A DNA stretch of 64,000 bases from Methylobacterium nodulans ORS 2060 (lineage in GTDB: Bacteria > Pseudomonadota > Alphaproteobacteria > Rhizobiales > Beijerinckiaceae), in the NCBI RefSeq assembly GCF_000022085.1, contig NC_011894.1:770501-834500 (forward strand), written 5' to 3'. A program made the translations under genes and the position numbers. This document shows, in pieces, positions 39,460 through 48,033 of the stretch; within the stretch, counting starts at the first letter, position 1, and every line of letters starts with the position of its first letter. The notes below the pieces were generated by a model. That model was not told the origin of the DNA. It searched no databases and saw nothing but the letters and a program-made list of their open reading frames with translations.

Positions 39460-39691
39460 CGTCGGACGTGAACTCCATCGGGCCCCGGATGCGGAGCGAA
39501 GTGAAGGAGCGGCCGCGAGGGGGCGGAGCGGCCGCTCCTTCCAGGCCTCCCGCGGACGGTAGGGTCGACGGTAGACCTGTGTCGCTGCCCCGCCGGGGCA
39601 AGGCGAGATCGGGACGGGCGGCGGCCCTGCGGCCGCCCTCCGCGTTGTCGGAGGACGGCTTCCAAGGCTTGCCCTTCATGGTGCCGGCGTA

Positions 39692-39717
39692 CTATTTACT
39701 GACTGGTTGGTCAATAG
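39692..39717. promoter_or_regulatory. candidate TetR operator / promoter of tetR gene
   Basis: Imperfect palindrome CTATTTACTGACTGG...TTGGTCAATAG (9 of 13 positions match) immediately before the TetR gene, in the 266-bp gap shared with the divergent RND adaptor gene. The GACTGGTTGGTC core resembles AcrR/TetR sites. Auto-regulation and repression of the efflux operon are inferred from this position. Confidence 0.6.
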
Positions 39718-39725
39718 GGGATGCG

Positions 39726-40355
39726 ATGAGCGACGGGCGCAGCGGGCGGCGGCAGCGGCGCAAGGAGGAGCGGCCGGGCGAGATCTTGGAGGCGGCCTTC
39801 GAGGAATTCGCGCTGAACGGCTTTGCGGCGACCCGCCTCGACGACGTGGCGGCCCGGGCCGGCATCACCAAGGGCACGATCTACGTCTACTTCCCGAGCA
39901 AGGAGGAACTGTTCATCGCGACCTTCAAGGAGATGGTGCGGCCGATGATGGAGCATATCCGGGCGCTGACCGCCGCACCGGAAGGCTCGGCCCTCGAGAT
40001 CCTCCGCACGCATTTCCGCTTCGTCTACGACCGCATGGTCGCCGACCGGCGGGGGCGCGAATTGCTGCGCATGCTGATGGCGGAGGCCGGCCGGTTCCCC
40101 GGCCTGGCCGACCGTTGGCACGACGAGGTGATCGGCCCCGCGATCGAGACGATGCGGGCGGTGGTGCGCTACGGCGTCGCCCGCGGCGAGTTCCGGCCGA
40201 CGGTGGCGGAGGTGTTCCCCCACCTGCTGTTCTCGCCCGTGCTGACCGCCTCGACCTGGTGCAGCCTGTTCGGGGACGCCCATCCGCTCGACCTCGCCGG
40301 CTATTACGAGGCGCATCTCGAGATGCTGGCGCGCGCCCTCTGCGCCGAGGCGTGA
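39726..40355 (+). CDS. TetR family transcriptional repressor
   Basis: 209 residues from the ATG at 39726. The helix-turn-helix is LEAAFEEFALNGFAATRLDDVAARAGITKGTIYVYFPSKEELF. The ligand-binding region is all-helical with a C-terminal domain of the AcrR-like C group (HLLFSPVLTASTWCSLFGD). It is divergent from the RND efflux operon and probably represses it and itself until an inducing compound binds. The palindrome at 39692-39717 is the likely site. Confidence 0.92.
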   Translation: MSDGRSGRRQRRKEERPGEILEAAFEEFALNGFAATRLDDVAARAGITKGTIYVYFPSKEELFIATFKEMVRPMMEHIRALTAAPEGSALEILRTHFRFVYDRMVADRRGRELLRMLMAEAGRFPGLADRWHDEVIGPAIETMRAVVRYGVARGEFRPTVAEVFPHLLFSPVLTASTWCSLFGDAHPLDLAGYYEAHLEMLARALCAEA

Positions 40356-40377
40356 GACCCCGGCCGGGCGGTCCCGC

Positions 40378-40839
40378 TCAGGCCGCGGCGAGGCGCGCCG
40401 CGTCGAGCTTGTCCATCGTCATCAGAGCCGCCATCACCCGCCCCGCCCGAGCCGGATCGCTGCCGTCGAGCCATTCCGGCAGGCCCGCCGGCACGATCTG
40501 CCAGGAGAGACCGTAGCGGTCCTTGAGCCAGCCGCAGCGCCCGGGCGCGCCCCCCTCCGAGAGCGCCGCCCAATAGGCGTCGATCTCCGCCTGGCTGTCG
40601 CAGGTCACCACGAAGGACACGGCCTCCGTGAAGGGAAATTGCGGTCCTCCGTTGAGGGCCGTGAAGCGCTGGCCCGCGACCGTGAAGGCGACGGTGAGCA
40701 CGCTGCCCGCCGGCCCCGGCCCTCCCTCGCCGCAGCGCACGATCCGCTCGATCCGCCCGTCGGGAAAGACCGAGACGTAGAACCGCGCGGCCTCCTCGGC
40801 CTGACCGTCGAACCACAGGAACGGCGTGATGCCCTGCAT
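40378..40839 (-). CDS. VOC family protein (PhnB-like / 3-demethylubiquinone-9 3-methyltransferase-type)
   Basis: 153 residues: MQGITPFLWFDGQAEEAARFY, FTALNGGPQFPFTEAVSFVV, and GWLKDRYGLSWQIVP. These match the PhnB/YjdN-like glyoxalase-fold family, often annotated as 3-demethylubiquinone-9 methyltransferase but with little experimental support. Function unknown. It converges with the TetR gene, separated by 22 bases. Confidence 0.85.
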   Translation of the reverse strand: MQGITPFLWFDGQAEEAARFYVSVFPDGRIERIVRCGEGGPGPAGSVLTVAFTVAGQRFTALNGGPQFPFTEAVSFVVTCDSQAEIDAYWAALSEGGAPGRCGWLKDRYGLSWQIVPAGLPEWLDGSDPARAGRVMAALMTMDKLDAARLAAA

Positions 40840-41025
40840 GGCGCTCTCCTCGCAACGGGGCCTCGCGCGGCCCGTCCCCTCAAGGACGATCGGCGCCCGC
40901 CCGGCCCGACACGACCGCCTGGAATTCCCGCACGCGTCCCGGACCGATGCGCCGCGACCGGCCGCAGATCAGCAACTCCTTAGCGTCTTTCGGGCAGGCT
41001 CGATCCTGAAAGGAACGAACGCCGG

Positions 41026-41613
41026 ATGAACCAGATCGAGGTGGAGGAGGGACTGCGCCTGTGCTTTCCCGGACGCTGCGCCGAATTCGGCGAGGGCGTC
41101 GCCATCGGCTACCTCCTGGCGCGGCTCGCCTCCGGCGCGCCGCACTTCACCCGGCGGATCGCTCCCGAGACGCTGGTGCAGGCGCAGGACGTGGCCGAGC
41201 GCTTCGGCTATCGCGCGCGGGTCGTTGCGGAATCGGCCGAGGGCTGCGAGGTGGCGTTCGTCCGGCCGGCCCAGCGGCCGGTGCTGCGGGTCGTCGGCGA
41301 GGAATGTGAGGAGCGCCTGACGCCTGCCTCCTCGGCCGATGGCGCGCCGGCCGGACCCGCCGCGAACAGCACGACCCCGATCCCCGCGAGAAGCCGCGGC
41401 CGCACGCCCGTATCGGTCATCGGGAAGCCCCCATGGCTGCGGGAAGGGGGCTCCGCGCCCCCTTCACCCCGCGGCAGAGGGACTTGTCCCTCTGCACGCC
41501 CGAGGTTCACCAACGGCCGGCGGCCGCCTCGTCCTGCACCGTCGCCTCGACCCAGCCGCCCACCGTGCCATCCGCGAGGTGCTCGCGCTTCCAGAACGGG
41601 GCGCGGGTCTTGA
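41026..41613 (+). CDS. hypothetical protein; C-terminal half reads through a repeat
   Basis: The ATG at 41026 follows GAAAGGAACGAACGCCGG. The first about 95 residues (MNQIEVEEGLRLCFPGRCAE; HFTRRIAPETLVQAQDVAERFGYRARVV; RPVLRVVGEECEERL) look like a real small soluble domain. The following 100 residues are Pro/Arg/Ser-rich, cross a double hairpin (41443-41495), and overlap the opposite moaE gene by 107 bases, which is not credible coding. The true gene therefore probably ended near 41340 and lost its stop, or the repeat inserted near its end. Function unknown. Confidence 0.5.
   Translation: MNQIEVEEGLRLCFPGRCAEFGEGVAIGYLLARLASGAPHFTRRIAPETLVQAQDVAERFGYRARVVAESAEGCEVAFVRPAQRPVLRVVGEECEERLTPASSADGAPAGPAANSTTPIPARSRGRTPVSVIGKPPWLREGGSAPPSPRGRGTCPSARPRFTNGRRPPRPAPSPRPSRPPCHPRGARASRTGRGS
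41208..41420 (-). CDS. possible small exported protein downstream of moaE (weak)
   Basis: A 70-residue frame, ATG at 41420, with GGGGGCTTCCCG upstream. The first 30 residues (MTDTGVRPRLLAGIGVVLFAAGP...APSAEE) look like a signal peptide; the remainder is Ser/Thr/Arg-rich without pattern and is antisense to the plausible part of the 41026 gene. It may be the start of a truncated gene or chance. Confidence 0.25.
   Translation of the reverse strand: MTDTGVRPRLLAGIGVVLFAAGPAGAPSAEEAGVRRSSHSSPTTRSTGRWAGRTNATSQPSADSATTRAR
41443..41495 (-). terminator. double hairpin after moaE
   Basis: Two perfect stem-loops in tandem: GAAGGGGGC-TCCGC-GCCCCCTTC (41443-41465) and GCAGAGGGAC-TT-GTCCCTCTGC (41474-41495). 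The second begins 11 bases past the moaE stop. They resemble a dispersed Methylobacterium-type hairpin and probably end moaE transcription. Confidence 0.7.
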
Positions 41614-41962
41614 GGTAGTCCATCAGGAAGCTCGCCGCCTCGAAGGCCGCGGCCCGATGGGCCGAGGCCGTGAGCACGAGCACGATGCCCTCGCCCGGCC
41701 GGATCAGCCCGTGCCGGTGGATCACCGTCGCGGCATCGAGGGGCCAGCGCGCGGCGGCCTGCGCGAGCACCCGGCCCACCTCCTCCTCGGCCATGCCGGG
41801 GTAATGCTCCAGTTCGAGGGCGGCGAGGCGCCCCCCCTCGTCCCGGCACAGGCCCGTGAAGGTCACGACCGCCCCCGCCCGGCCGCCCGCCGCGGCGGAC
41901 AGGGCCGCGATCTCGGCCGCGACGTCGAAGGGCTCGGACTGGATGCACAGACGGGGCGTCAT
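41507..41962 (-). CDS. moaE: molybdopterin synthase catalytic subunit MoaE
   Basis: 151 residues. It transfers sulfur from MoaD thiocarboxylate to precursor Z to form molybdopterin. Conserved segments are VTFTGLCRDEGG, LELEHYPGMAEEE, IHRHGLIRPGE, TASAHRAAAFEAASFLMDYLKTRAPFWKRE (Lys catalytic region). MoaD is not adjacent. A double hairpin lies just downstream. It is divergent from the gamma-CA gene. Confidence 0.95.
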   Translation of the reverse strand: MTPRLCIQSEPFDVAAEIAALSAAAGGRAGAVVTFTGLCRDEGGRLAALELEHYPGMAEEEVGRVLAQAAARWPLDAATVIHRHGLIRPGEGIVLVLTASAHRAAAFEAASFLMDYLKTRAPFWKREHLADGTVGGWVEATVQDEAAAGRW

Positions 41963-42060
41963 GACGGCTCCCTACCATGGGCGGCGGGACGGCGCGATCC
42001 GGGCTGGCGAAACCGCCCGTCTCCGGTGCAAGAAGCGGCGAGCCTGCCAGAGAGACGCCC

Positions 42061-43092
42061 GTGACCCCCGACCTGCTGCTCCCCTATGCCGGCACCGAGC
42101 CGGTCTTCGCCACGCCACCCCTCTGGTGCGGGCGCGGCAGCACGGTCATCGGCCGCGCCAGCCTCGGTGCCGAGGCCTGGCTCGGCGACGACACGGTGAT
42201 CCGCGGCGACGGCCACGACATCATCGCGGGCGACCGCCTCCGGCTCGGCCCGCGCGCCACCCTGCACATCGCCCAGGACAAGTATCCCTGCATCCTCGGC
42301 GACCACGTCACGGTGGGACGCAACGCCGTGGTGCATGCCTGCACGATCGGGGACGACTGCGTGATCGAGGCGGATTGCGTGGTCCTCGACGGCTCCGTCG
42401 TCGAGGACGGCGTGCTGATCGAGGCCGGGAGCATCGTCTATCCGCGCTCGACCCTCGCCGCCGGCTTCGCCTATGCGGGCTCCCCGGCCGAGCCCACCCG
42501 CCGCCTCGCCCCCGGCGAACTCGCCGCGCGCGCTGCGCGCCTGCTGGGCGAGAGCCCGGCCGCACCCGCGCCGCTGCTTGAGGCCGGCGAGGCCCGCGAC
42601 GCCACGGTCTTCGTCGCCCGCACGGCCCGCCTGCGCGGGCCGGTCGATCTGGCGCCCGGCGTGAGCGTGTTCTTCGCCTGCGACCTCGCCGCGGAGGCCG
42701 GCCCGATCGCCATCGGCCCGAACGTGAACGTGCAGGACAACAGCGTCCTCCGGACGGAGGGCAGCGGGCTGGTGATCGAGCGCGACACCACGCTCGGCCA
42801 CAATGTCCGCGTCGCGGACGGGCAGATCGGTCCGCGCAGCCTCATCGGCATCGGGGCCGTGCTCGCGCCCGGGACGGTGGTCGGCGAGGACGTGCTGGTG
42901 GCCGCGGGCGCCTGGACCGAGCCCGGCCAGGTGCTCGAGTCCGGCTGGCTCTGGGGCGGCCGCCCCGCCCGCCGCCTCGGCCCCCTCGACGCGGGCAAGC
43001 GGGAGATGATGCGCCGCATCGTGCAGCAATATGCCGGCTACGGCCGGACCTACCGGAAGGCGCAAGCCGCGCTGCTGCCCCCTGCCGGCTGA
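42061..43092 (+). CDS. tandem left-handed beta-helix (gamma-carbonic-anhydrase-like) protein
   Basis: 343 residues from the GTG at 42061 (VTPDLLLPYAGTEP); the frame is open back to 41977. Two hexapeptide-repeat modules lie in tandem: about 1-165 (GDDTVIRGDGHDII; ILGDHVTVGRNAVVHACTIGDD) and about 180-335 (APGVSVFFACDL; IGPNVNVQDNSV; TTLGHNVRVADGQIGP). In gamma-CA the zinc histidines come from GH and HGC-like motifs; here the first module has VVHAC but GRN instead of GHN, and the second has GHN but lacks HGC. So each site is incomplete. It may be structural or use another metal site. Confidence 0.8.
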   Translation: MTPDLLLPYAGTEPVFATPPLWCGRGSTVIGRASLGAEAWLGDDTVIRGDGHDIIAGDRLRLGPRATLHIAQDKYPCILGDHVTVGRNAVVHACTIGDDCVIEADCVVLDGSVVEDGVLIEAGSIVYPRSTLAAGFAYAGSPAEPTRRLAPGELAARAARLLGESPAAPAPLLEAGEARDATVFVARTARLRGPVDLAPGVSVFFACDLAAEAGPIAIGPNVNVQDNSVLRTEGSGLVIERDTTLGHNVRVADGQIGPRSLIGIGAVLAPGTVVGEDVLVAAGAWTEPGQVLESGWLWGGRPARRLGPLDAGKREMMRRIVQQYAGYGRTYRKAQAALLPPAG

Positions 43093-43109
43093 CGCCGCCC
43101 TCCATCCAT

Positions 43110-44400
43110 GACGCTCTGCCTTGTGCTGATGGTGTGGACGGCCCCCCACGGCATCAGTGTGTGCCAGAATGAGGTCGTCAGGATCTCATCCGAGGAGGCC
43201 GTCCATGAGCGAGATTACCCGCATTGGGCTGGATACGTCCAAGTCTGTTTTCCAGCTGCACGGGGTCGATGCGGCCGAGCGGCCGGTGCTGAAGCTGAAG
43301 CTGTCGCGCAGCAAGATGCTGGCCTTCTTCGCCCAGCAGCCGCCCTGCCTGGTGGCGCTGGAAGCCTGCGGGGCCTCGCATCACTGGGCCCGCACCCTGG
43401 CCGGGCTGGGCCACACGGTGCGCCTGATCGCGCCCCAGCACGTCAAGCCCTACGTGCCCGGCTCCAAGACCGACGCGGCCGATGCGGCGGGCCTGTGCGA
43501 GGCGGTCAGCCGGCCGCAGATGCGCTTCGTGCCGGTCAAGACCGCCGAGCAGCAGGCGGCGCTGATGCTCACGGGCCTGCGCGAGCAATGGCTCAAGCGG
43601 CGCACCCAGGTCAGCAACAGCCTGCGCGGGTATGCGGCCGAGTTCGGGCTGGCGGCGCCTCAGGGGCTGGCCCGTCTCGCGGAACTGGTCGCGCGCCTGG
43701 CCGAGGACCCGCGCGTGCCGGCTCTGGCCCGCCCGCTGTTTGCGGCGCTGTGGGCCGAGTACCAGGAGATCGAGGCCCGGGTGCAGGAGGCCGACCGCCA
43801 GCTCAAAGTGTGGCAGCGGGGCAACGCCAGCTGCCGGCGGCTGAGCGCCGTGCCGGGGATCGGTCCGGTGGGCGCGGCGCTGCTGGTGCTGAAGACGCCG
43901 GCCCCCCAGGCGTTCCGCAGCGGGCGGGACTTTGCGGCCTGGCTGGGGCTGACGCCCAAGGATCACGCGACCGCGGGCAAGCCGCGGCTGGGCGGGATCA
44001 CGCGGGCGGGCGACGAGCAACTGCGCAGCGTGCTGGTGGCCGGCGCGATGGCGGTGCTGCGCCAGCTCAAGCCGGAGAGCGCGGGGCTGGCGGGCTGGCT
44101 GACGCGGCTGGTGGCGCGCAAGGCGCGGCGGCTGGTGGCGGTGGCGCTGGCCAACAAGCTGGCGCGGATCGCCTGGCGGCTGTTGGTGAGCGGGGCGAGC
44201 TACGACCCGGCCCGGGCCGGCCCGCCGATGGGAGGGGCGGAGCCGGCCCGGGCCTGACCGGGCCGGTGGCGCGATCAGGAGGGAACCGGGGGCCGGTGAG
44301 GCGCCCATGAGCTTGCAAGCGGGAGATGGTTGGTCAGCTCGGCTGTCGTGACATGCCTCACTCCGGGGGATCCAAGGGCCGTTCGAGGTCACTGTGCTGA
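43110..44400 (+). mobile_element. IS110-family insertion sequence (ends not resolved)
   Basis: Defined by the transposase gene at 43205-44257. IS110 elements lack ordinary terminal inverted repeats, so I could not set the ends; the limits given are approximate. It lies between the gamma-CA gene and the region of a family A palindromic element. Confidence 0.6.
43205..44257 (+). CDS. IS110 family transposase
   Basis: 350 residues from the ATG at 43205. It carries the DEDD catalytic set of the RuvC-like N-terminal domain: Asp10 (GLDTSK), Glu53 (LEACG), Asp90 and Asp93 (KTDAADA). The C-terminal half has SAVPGIGPVGAALLV and AWLGLTP, the transposase_20 domain with the conserved serine. It performs site-specific integration, in many members guided by a bridge RNA encoded in the flanking non-coding ends. 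The gene is complete and looks recent. Confidence 0.96.
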   Translation: MSEITRIGLDTSKSVFQLHGVDAAERPVLKLKLSRSKMLAFFAQQPPCLVALEACGASHHWARTLAGLGHTVRLIAPQHVKPYVPGSKTDAADAAGLCEAVSRPQMRFVPVKTAEQQAALMLTGLREQWLKRRTQVSNSLRGYAAEFGLAAPQGLARLAELVARLAEDPRVPALARPLFAALWAEYQEIEARVQEADRQLKVWQRGNASCRRLSAVPGIGPVGAALLVLKTPAPQAFRSGRDFAAWLGLTPKDHATAGKPRLGGITRAGDEQLRSVLVAGAMAVLRQLKPESAGLAGWLTRLVARKARRLVAVALANKLARIAWRLLVSGASYDPARAGPPMGGAEPARA

Positions 44401-44454
44401 TTGGGCGGCGTGTCGCGCACCACCACCTGGGCCGCGGTCGGCAGAGCCGCACCC

Positions 44455-44574
44455 GAAGGCCGAACATATGGATGCAACGGCAGAGCCGGACCGGGATTGT
44501 CCGCTTGCGAGAACGGGCCGTCCACATATGGGTCCCGGGCCGCATTCCGCTGCCGCTGCATGCGTCCGGGACAG
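44455..44574. repeat. dispersed palindromic element, family A diverged copy 3
   Basis: The right arm GCCGCATTCCGCTGCCGCTGCATGCGTCCGGGACAG is nearly the same as the right arms at 5933 and 10636; a left arm with ATGCAACGGCAGAGCCGG is at about 44466. CATATG occurs near both arms in inverted order. It is immediately right of the IS110 element. It is shorter and more diverged than copies 1 and 2. Confidence 0.5.
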
Positions 44575-44592
44575 GGGAGCAGGCGGCCCGGG

Positions 44593-44811
44593 TCAGGACT
44601 GGGCCGGGCCGGGCTGATCCGCCAGCTCGGCCGCGGCGGTCTCGGCCCGATGCAAGCGGCTCAGGAGCACGAGCAGGTGGCCCGGCAGGGCGGTCTCGTC
44701 GGCGGGGAACGGATTGACCCGGGCGGCACGGGGGCCCCGGCGGGTCCGGGCGGAGGGGGATTGCACGGAATCCCCAGTCGGCCGAAGGGGCTCACGAACT
44801 CGAACGCGCAT
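44593..44811 (-). CDS. small hypothetical protein (weak)
   Basis: 72 residues from the ATG at 44811: MRVRVREPLRPTGDSVQSPS then RVNPFPADETALPGHLLVLLSRLHRAETAAAEL. The C-terminal part looks like a short amphipathic helix of a genuine small protein, and the reading frame is intact, but the region is short and no family is recognised. It is divergent from prmA. Confidence 0.35.
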   Translation of the reverse strand: MRVRVREPLRPTGDSVQSPSARTRRGPRAARVNPFPADETALPGHLLVLLSRLHRAETAAAELADQPGPAQS

Positions 44812-44958
44812 CGCGATGTCCTTCTGGGTCCGGCTTCTGCGGCCGGCGCGGCAGTGAACGCAGTGCCGCGGCTGCGGTTCCGGGTGCTTCTGCCGCAGGG
44901 CCGTGACGAGGGCGTGACGGCGTTGGCGGGGCCGGCGCGCCGGTGCTAGACCCCACCC

Positions 44959-45891
44959 ATGCTCGAAGGTCTCCCGCCCCACCGCCCGACCCATGTGCTG
45001 CGCCTCGACACGAGCGAGCGCGCCGCCCGCGCCATGACCGACCTGATCGGCGAGGTCTTCGACCCGACCGAGACCGCGGTTGCCGCCTTCGAGACCGAGG
45101 ACGGCATCACCTGGCGCCTGGAAGCCTATTTCTCCGAGGAGCCGGACGAGGCGGCGGTGCGCGACCTGATCCGCCCCATCGTGGGCGAGGCCGCCGACCG
45201 GGCGACCTTCGCGGCCATCGACCAGCAGGACTGGGTGCGCGCCTCCTTGGAGGGGCTGAAGCCCGTGCGGGCGGGCCGCGTGCTGGTGCACGGGGCGCAT
45301 GACCGCGAGCGGGTCCGCGCCAACGACCGGCCGATCGAGATCGAGGCGGCCCTGGCCTTCGGCACCGGCCATCACGGCACGACGCTCGGCTGCCTTCTGG
45401 CGCTCGTCGATGCGCTGAAGCGCGGCCGGCCCCGCCGGGTGCTCGATGTCGGCACCGGCACCGGCATCCTCGCCCTCGCGGCGGCGCGCCTGCTCCACAC
45501 CCGGGTGATCGCGGGCGACCTCGACCCGGAGGCGGTGGCGACCGCCCGCAGCAACGCGGCGCTGAACGGGCTCAAGCCCTGCCTCACCTTCTATGAGGCG
45601 CCGGGGGTGCGCCATCTGCTCGCCGACCGGGTGCGGAGCTTCGACCTCGTCTTCGCCAACATCCTGGCCCGGCCGCTGACACGGCTCGCCCCCTCCCTTG
45701 CCCGGGTGGTGGCCCCAGGCGGCCTCCTGGTCCTGTCGGGCCTGATCGCCCGGGACGTGCCGGGCGTGCTCGCGGCTTATGCGGCCCAGGGCTTCCGCCT
45801 GCGCCGCCGCCGGATAATCGAGGGCTGGGCGACGCTGGAATTACGGCGCGGGGGCGCGGCGCCGCGGCCGGTCAGCGGATCGACACCTTGA
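44959..45891 (+). CDS. prmA: ribosomal protein L11 methyltransferase
   Basis: 310 residues. It trimethylates ribosomal protein L11. The SAM motif I is VLDVGTGTGILALAAARL, followed by AGDLDPEAVATARSNAALNG and VFANILARPLTRLAPSLARV. The upstream LALAFGTGHHGTT segment is characteristic of PrmA. The last residues overlap the convergent exported-protein gene by 20 bases. Length is normal. Confidence 0.96.
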   Translation: MLEGLPPHRPTHVLRLDTSERAARAMTDLIGEVFDPTETAVAAFETEDGITWRLEAYFSEEPDEAAVRDLIRPIVGEAADRATFAAIDQQDWVRASLEGLKPVRAGRVLVHGAHDRERVRANDRPIEIEAALAFGTGHHGTTLGCLLALVDALKRGRPRRVLDVGTGTGILALAAARLLHTRVIAGDLDPEAVATARSNAALNGLKPCLTFYEAPGVRHLLADRVRSFDLVFANILARPLTRLAPSLARVVAPGGLLVLSGLIARDVPGVLAAYAAQGFRLRRRRIIEGWATLELRRGGAAPRPVSGSTP

Positions 45892-46348
45892 CGTCGAGAT
45901 TGGTGGCCGTTCCGTTCGGATAGATGACGAGGACGCTGAAGCGGTCGAGGCCCTCGTAGCCCTCCGCCGCCTCGAAGACCATCCGCAGGCCCTCGACCTT
46001 GCGGGAGTTGCAGGGGGCGAGCGGCGAGGAGGCGGCGTAGCGCGGGAAGGAGGAGCCCTGGCTCAGCGTCACGGTGCCGTGCTCTGGCTTGGTGAGGAGC
46101 CGCGCGACCACCGGTCCCTCCACCGAGCAATCCGGAAACAGGGCCGTGAAGAAGCCGATCGTGCGGGCTTCGTTCATCGGCACGACGCGGTTGAACGGGG
46201 TCGTGGCGATCTCCGGGAAGTCCGTCGCGGGGGGCGGCACCGGGGCGGGCGGGGCGGCCGGCTGGGCCCAGACCGTGGAGGCGGCCAAGACGACGGCCAA
46301 GACGACGGCTGGGGCGGCGCGCGCGGCCGAAGACGCAAGGTATCTCAC
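45872..46348 (-). CDS. small exported protein, unknown function
   Basis: 158 residues from the GTG at 46348, which has GGGGGAGGTCGCCC just upstream. A signal peptide (VRYLASSAARAAPAVVLAVVLAASTVWAQ) leads to a Pro/Ala linker and a domain of about 115 residues (ARTIGFFTALFPDCSVEGPVV; KPEHGTVTLSQGSSFPRY; EGYEGLDRFSVLVIYPNGT). The latter resembles a cadherin/Ig-like beta sandwich with a DXSVEG patch, but no family is recognised. It is divergent from an aldehyde dehydrogenase gene with a 123-base gap. Confidence 0.78.
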   Translation of the reverse strand: MRYLASSAARAAPAVVLAVVLAASTVWAQPAAPPAPVPPPATDFPEIATTPFNRVVPMNEARTIGFFTALFPDCSVEGPVVARLLTKPEHGTVTLSQGSSFPRYAASSPLAPCNSRKVEGLRMVFEAAEGYEGLDRFSVLVIYPNGTATNLDVKVSIR

Positions 46349-46471
46349 GCGGGCGACCTCCCCCGATACGGGACCGGCGCGCAGACCCGGTATCCGCCGG
46401 ATCCCCATGCGCTGCCGGACCAAATGCGCTAATGCGGCCCATCGCCCCGCGTGATGAGGATATGCCGCACG

Positions 46472-47905
46472 ATGTTTCCCGATGTCCACCTGCACATCGC
46501 CGGAGAGTGGCGCCGCGGCGCCACCGGCCAGACCCTTCCGATCCTGAACCCGGCGACGGGTGACACTCTGGGCCAGCTCGCGGTGGCATCGCGAAAAGAT
46601 CTCGACGCGGCGCTCGCCGCCGCCGACCGGGGCTTCGCCGCCTGGCGCAAGGTCTCGGCTTTCGAGCGCAGCAAGGTGCTGCGCAAGGCCGCCGACCTGC
46701 TGCGCGCCCGGGTGGACGAGATCGCCCGGATCATGACCCTGGAGCAGGGCAAGCCGCTGGCCGAATCCCGCGTCGAGGTGCTGGCCGGCGCCGACACGAT
46801 GGACTGGTTCGCCGAGGAGGGCCGGCGGGCCTATGGGCGCGTGATCCCGCCCCGGGCCGAGGGCGTGATGCAGATCGTGCTGCGCGAGCCGGTCGGCCCC
46901 GTGGCGGCCTTCACGCCCTGGAACTTCCCGATCAACCAGGCGGTGCGCAAGGTCGCGGCCTCGCTCTGCACCGGCTGCTCGGTGATCCTGAAGGGCCCGG
47001 AGGATACACCCGCGAGCTGTGCGGCCCTGGTCCAGGCGCTCCTCGACGCGGGCGTGCCGGGCGACGTGCTGGGCCTCGTCTTCGGCGACCCGGCGGCGAT
47101 CTCCTCCTATCTGATCCCGCACCCGGTGATCCGGAAGATGTCCTTCACCGGCTCGACGGCGGTGGGCAAGGAACTGGCGGCGCTCGCGGGCAAGCACATG
47201 AAGCGGGCGACGATGGAGCTCGGCGGCCATGCCCCGGCGATCGTGTTCCGGGACGCGGATCTGGGCAAGGCGGTGCAGGTGCTCGGCGCCAACAAGTTCC
47301 GCAACGCCGGTCAGGTCTGCGTGGCGCCGACCCGCTTCCTGGTGCACGACTCGGTCTTCGACCGCTTCGTCGACGGCTTCGTGGATTTCGCCAGGACCCT
47401 GAAGGTCGGCGACGGCCTGCAGGAGGGGGTGAAGATGGGCCCGCTCGCCCATGGACGGCGCATCGAGGCGATGGAAGCCTTGGTGGCCGACGCGGAGGCC
47501 AAGGGCGCGACCCTGCGCACCGGCGGCAAGCGCATCGGCAACCGCGGCCATTTCTTCGAGCCGACGGTGTTCACCGACGTGCCCCTCGACGCCCGGATCA
47601 TGAACGAGGAGCCCTTCGGGCCGATCGCGGCGATCCAGCGCTTCTCGGACGACGAGGAGGCTTTCGCGGAGGCGAACCGCCTGCCCTACGGGCTCGCCGC
47701 CTATGCGTATACGCGCTCATCTGAGACGGCGACGAAGCTCGCCACGCGGATCGAGAGCGGCATGCTGTCGATCAACCATCACGGCATCGCACTGCCCGAG
47801 ACGCCCTTCGGGGGCGTGAAGGATTCCGGCTACGGCAGCGAGGGTGGCTCCGAGGCGATCGAGGGTTACCTCAACACCCGTTTCGTGACGCAGGCTGCCT
47901 TCTGA
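46472..47905 (+). CDS. NAD(P)-dependent succinate-semialdehyde/aldehyde dehydrogenase
   Basis: 477 residues from the ATG at 46472; a GTG at 46451 would add seven residues. ALDH superfamily: NWFP-like [25 protein letters not shown], catalytic Glu in [10 protein letters not shown], and catalytic Cys in [12 protein letters not shown]. It most resembles the succinate-semialdehyde dehydrogenase (GabD) group, which oxidises succinic semialdehyde to succinate; 2,5-dioxovalerate dehydrogenase relatives are also possible. No GABA transaminase is adjacent. A 12-bp GC hairpin follows the stop. Confidence 0.88.
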   Translation: MFPDVHLHIAGEWRRGATGQTLPILNPATGDTLGQLAVASRKDLDAALAAADRGFAAWRKVSAFERSKVLRKAADLLRARVDEIARIMTLEQGKPLAESRVEVLAGADTMDWFAEEGRRAYGRVIPPRAEGVMQIVLREPVGPVAAFTPWNFPINQAVRKVAASLCTGCSVILKGPEDTPASCAALVQALLDAGVPGDVLGLVFGDPAAISSYLIPHPVIRKMSFTGSTAVGKELAALAGKHMKRATMELGGHAPAIVFRDADLGKAVQVLGANKFRNAGQVCVAPTRFLVHDSVFDRFVDGFVDFARTLKVGDGLQEGVKMGPLAHGRRIEAMEALVADAEAKGATLRTGGKRIGNRGHFFEPTVFTDVPLDARIMNEEPFGPIAAIQRFSDDEEAFAEANRLPYGLAAYAYTRSSETATKLATRIESGMLSINHHGIALPETPFGGVKDSGYGSEGGSEAIEGYLNTRFVTQAAF

Positions 47906-47913
47906 CGGCTCCG

Positions 47914-47941
47914 GCGGCCGGCGCGTCCGCGCGCCGGCCGC
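47914..47941 (+). terminator. GC-rich hairpin after aldehyde dehydrogenase gene
   Basis: Perfect 12-bp stem GCGGCCGGCGCG / CGCGCCGGCCGC with a TCCG loop, 9 bases past the stop codon. No T tract; terminator by position. Confidence 0.6.
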
Positions 47942-48033
47942 TCTCGTGACATCCGTGTGATTTTCAGGGTTGCCAAGCCACTCCGAACCCTCTAGATCAC
48001 CGCCACCGACGGAGGCCGCTGCCTCCGGGGCAG

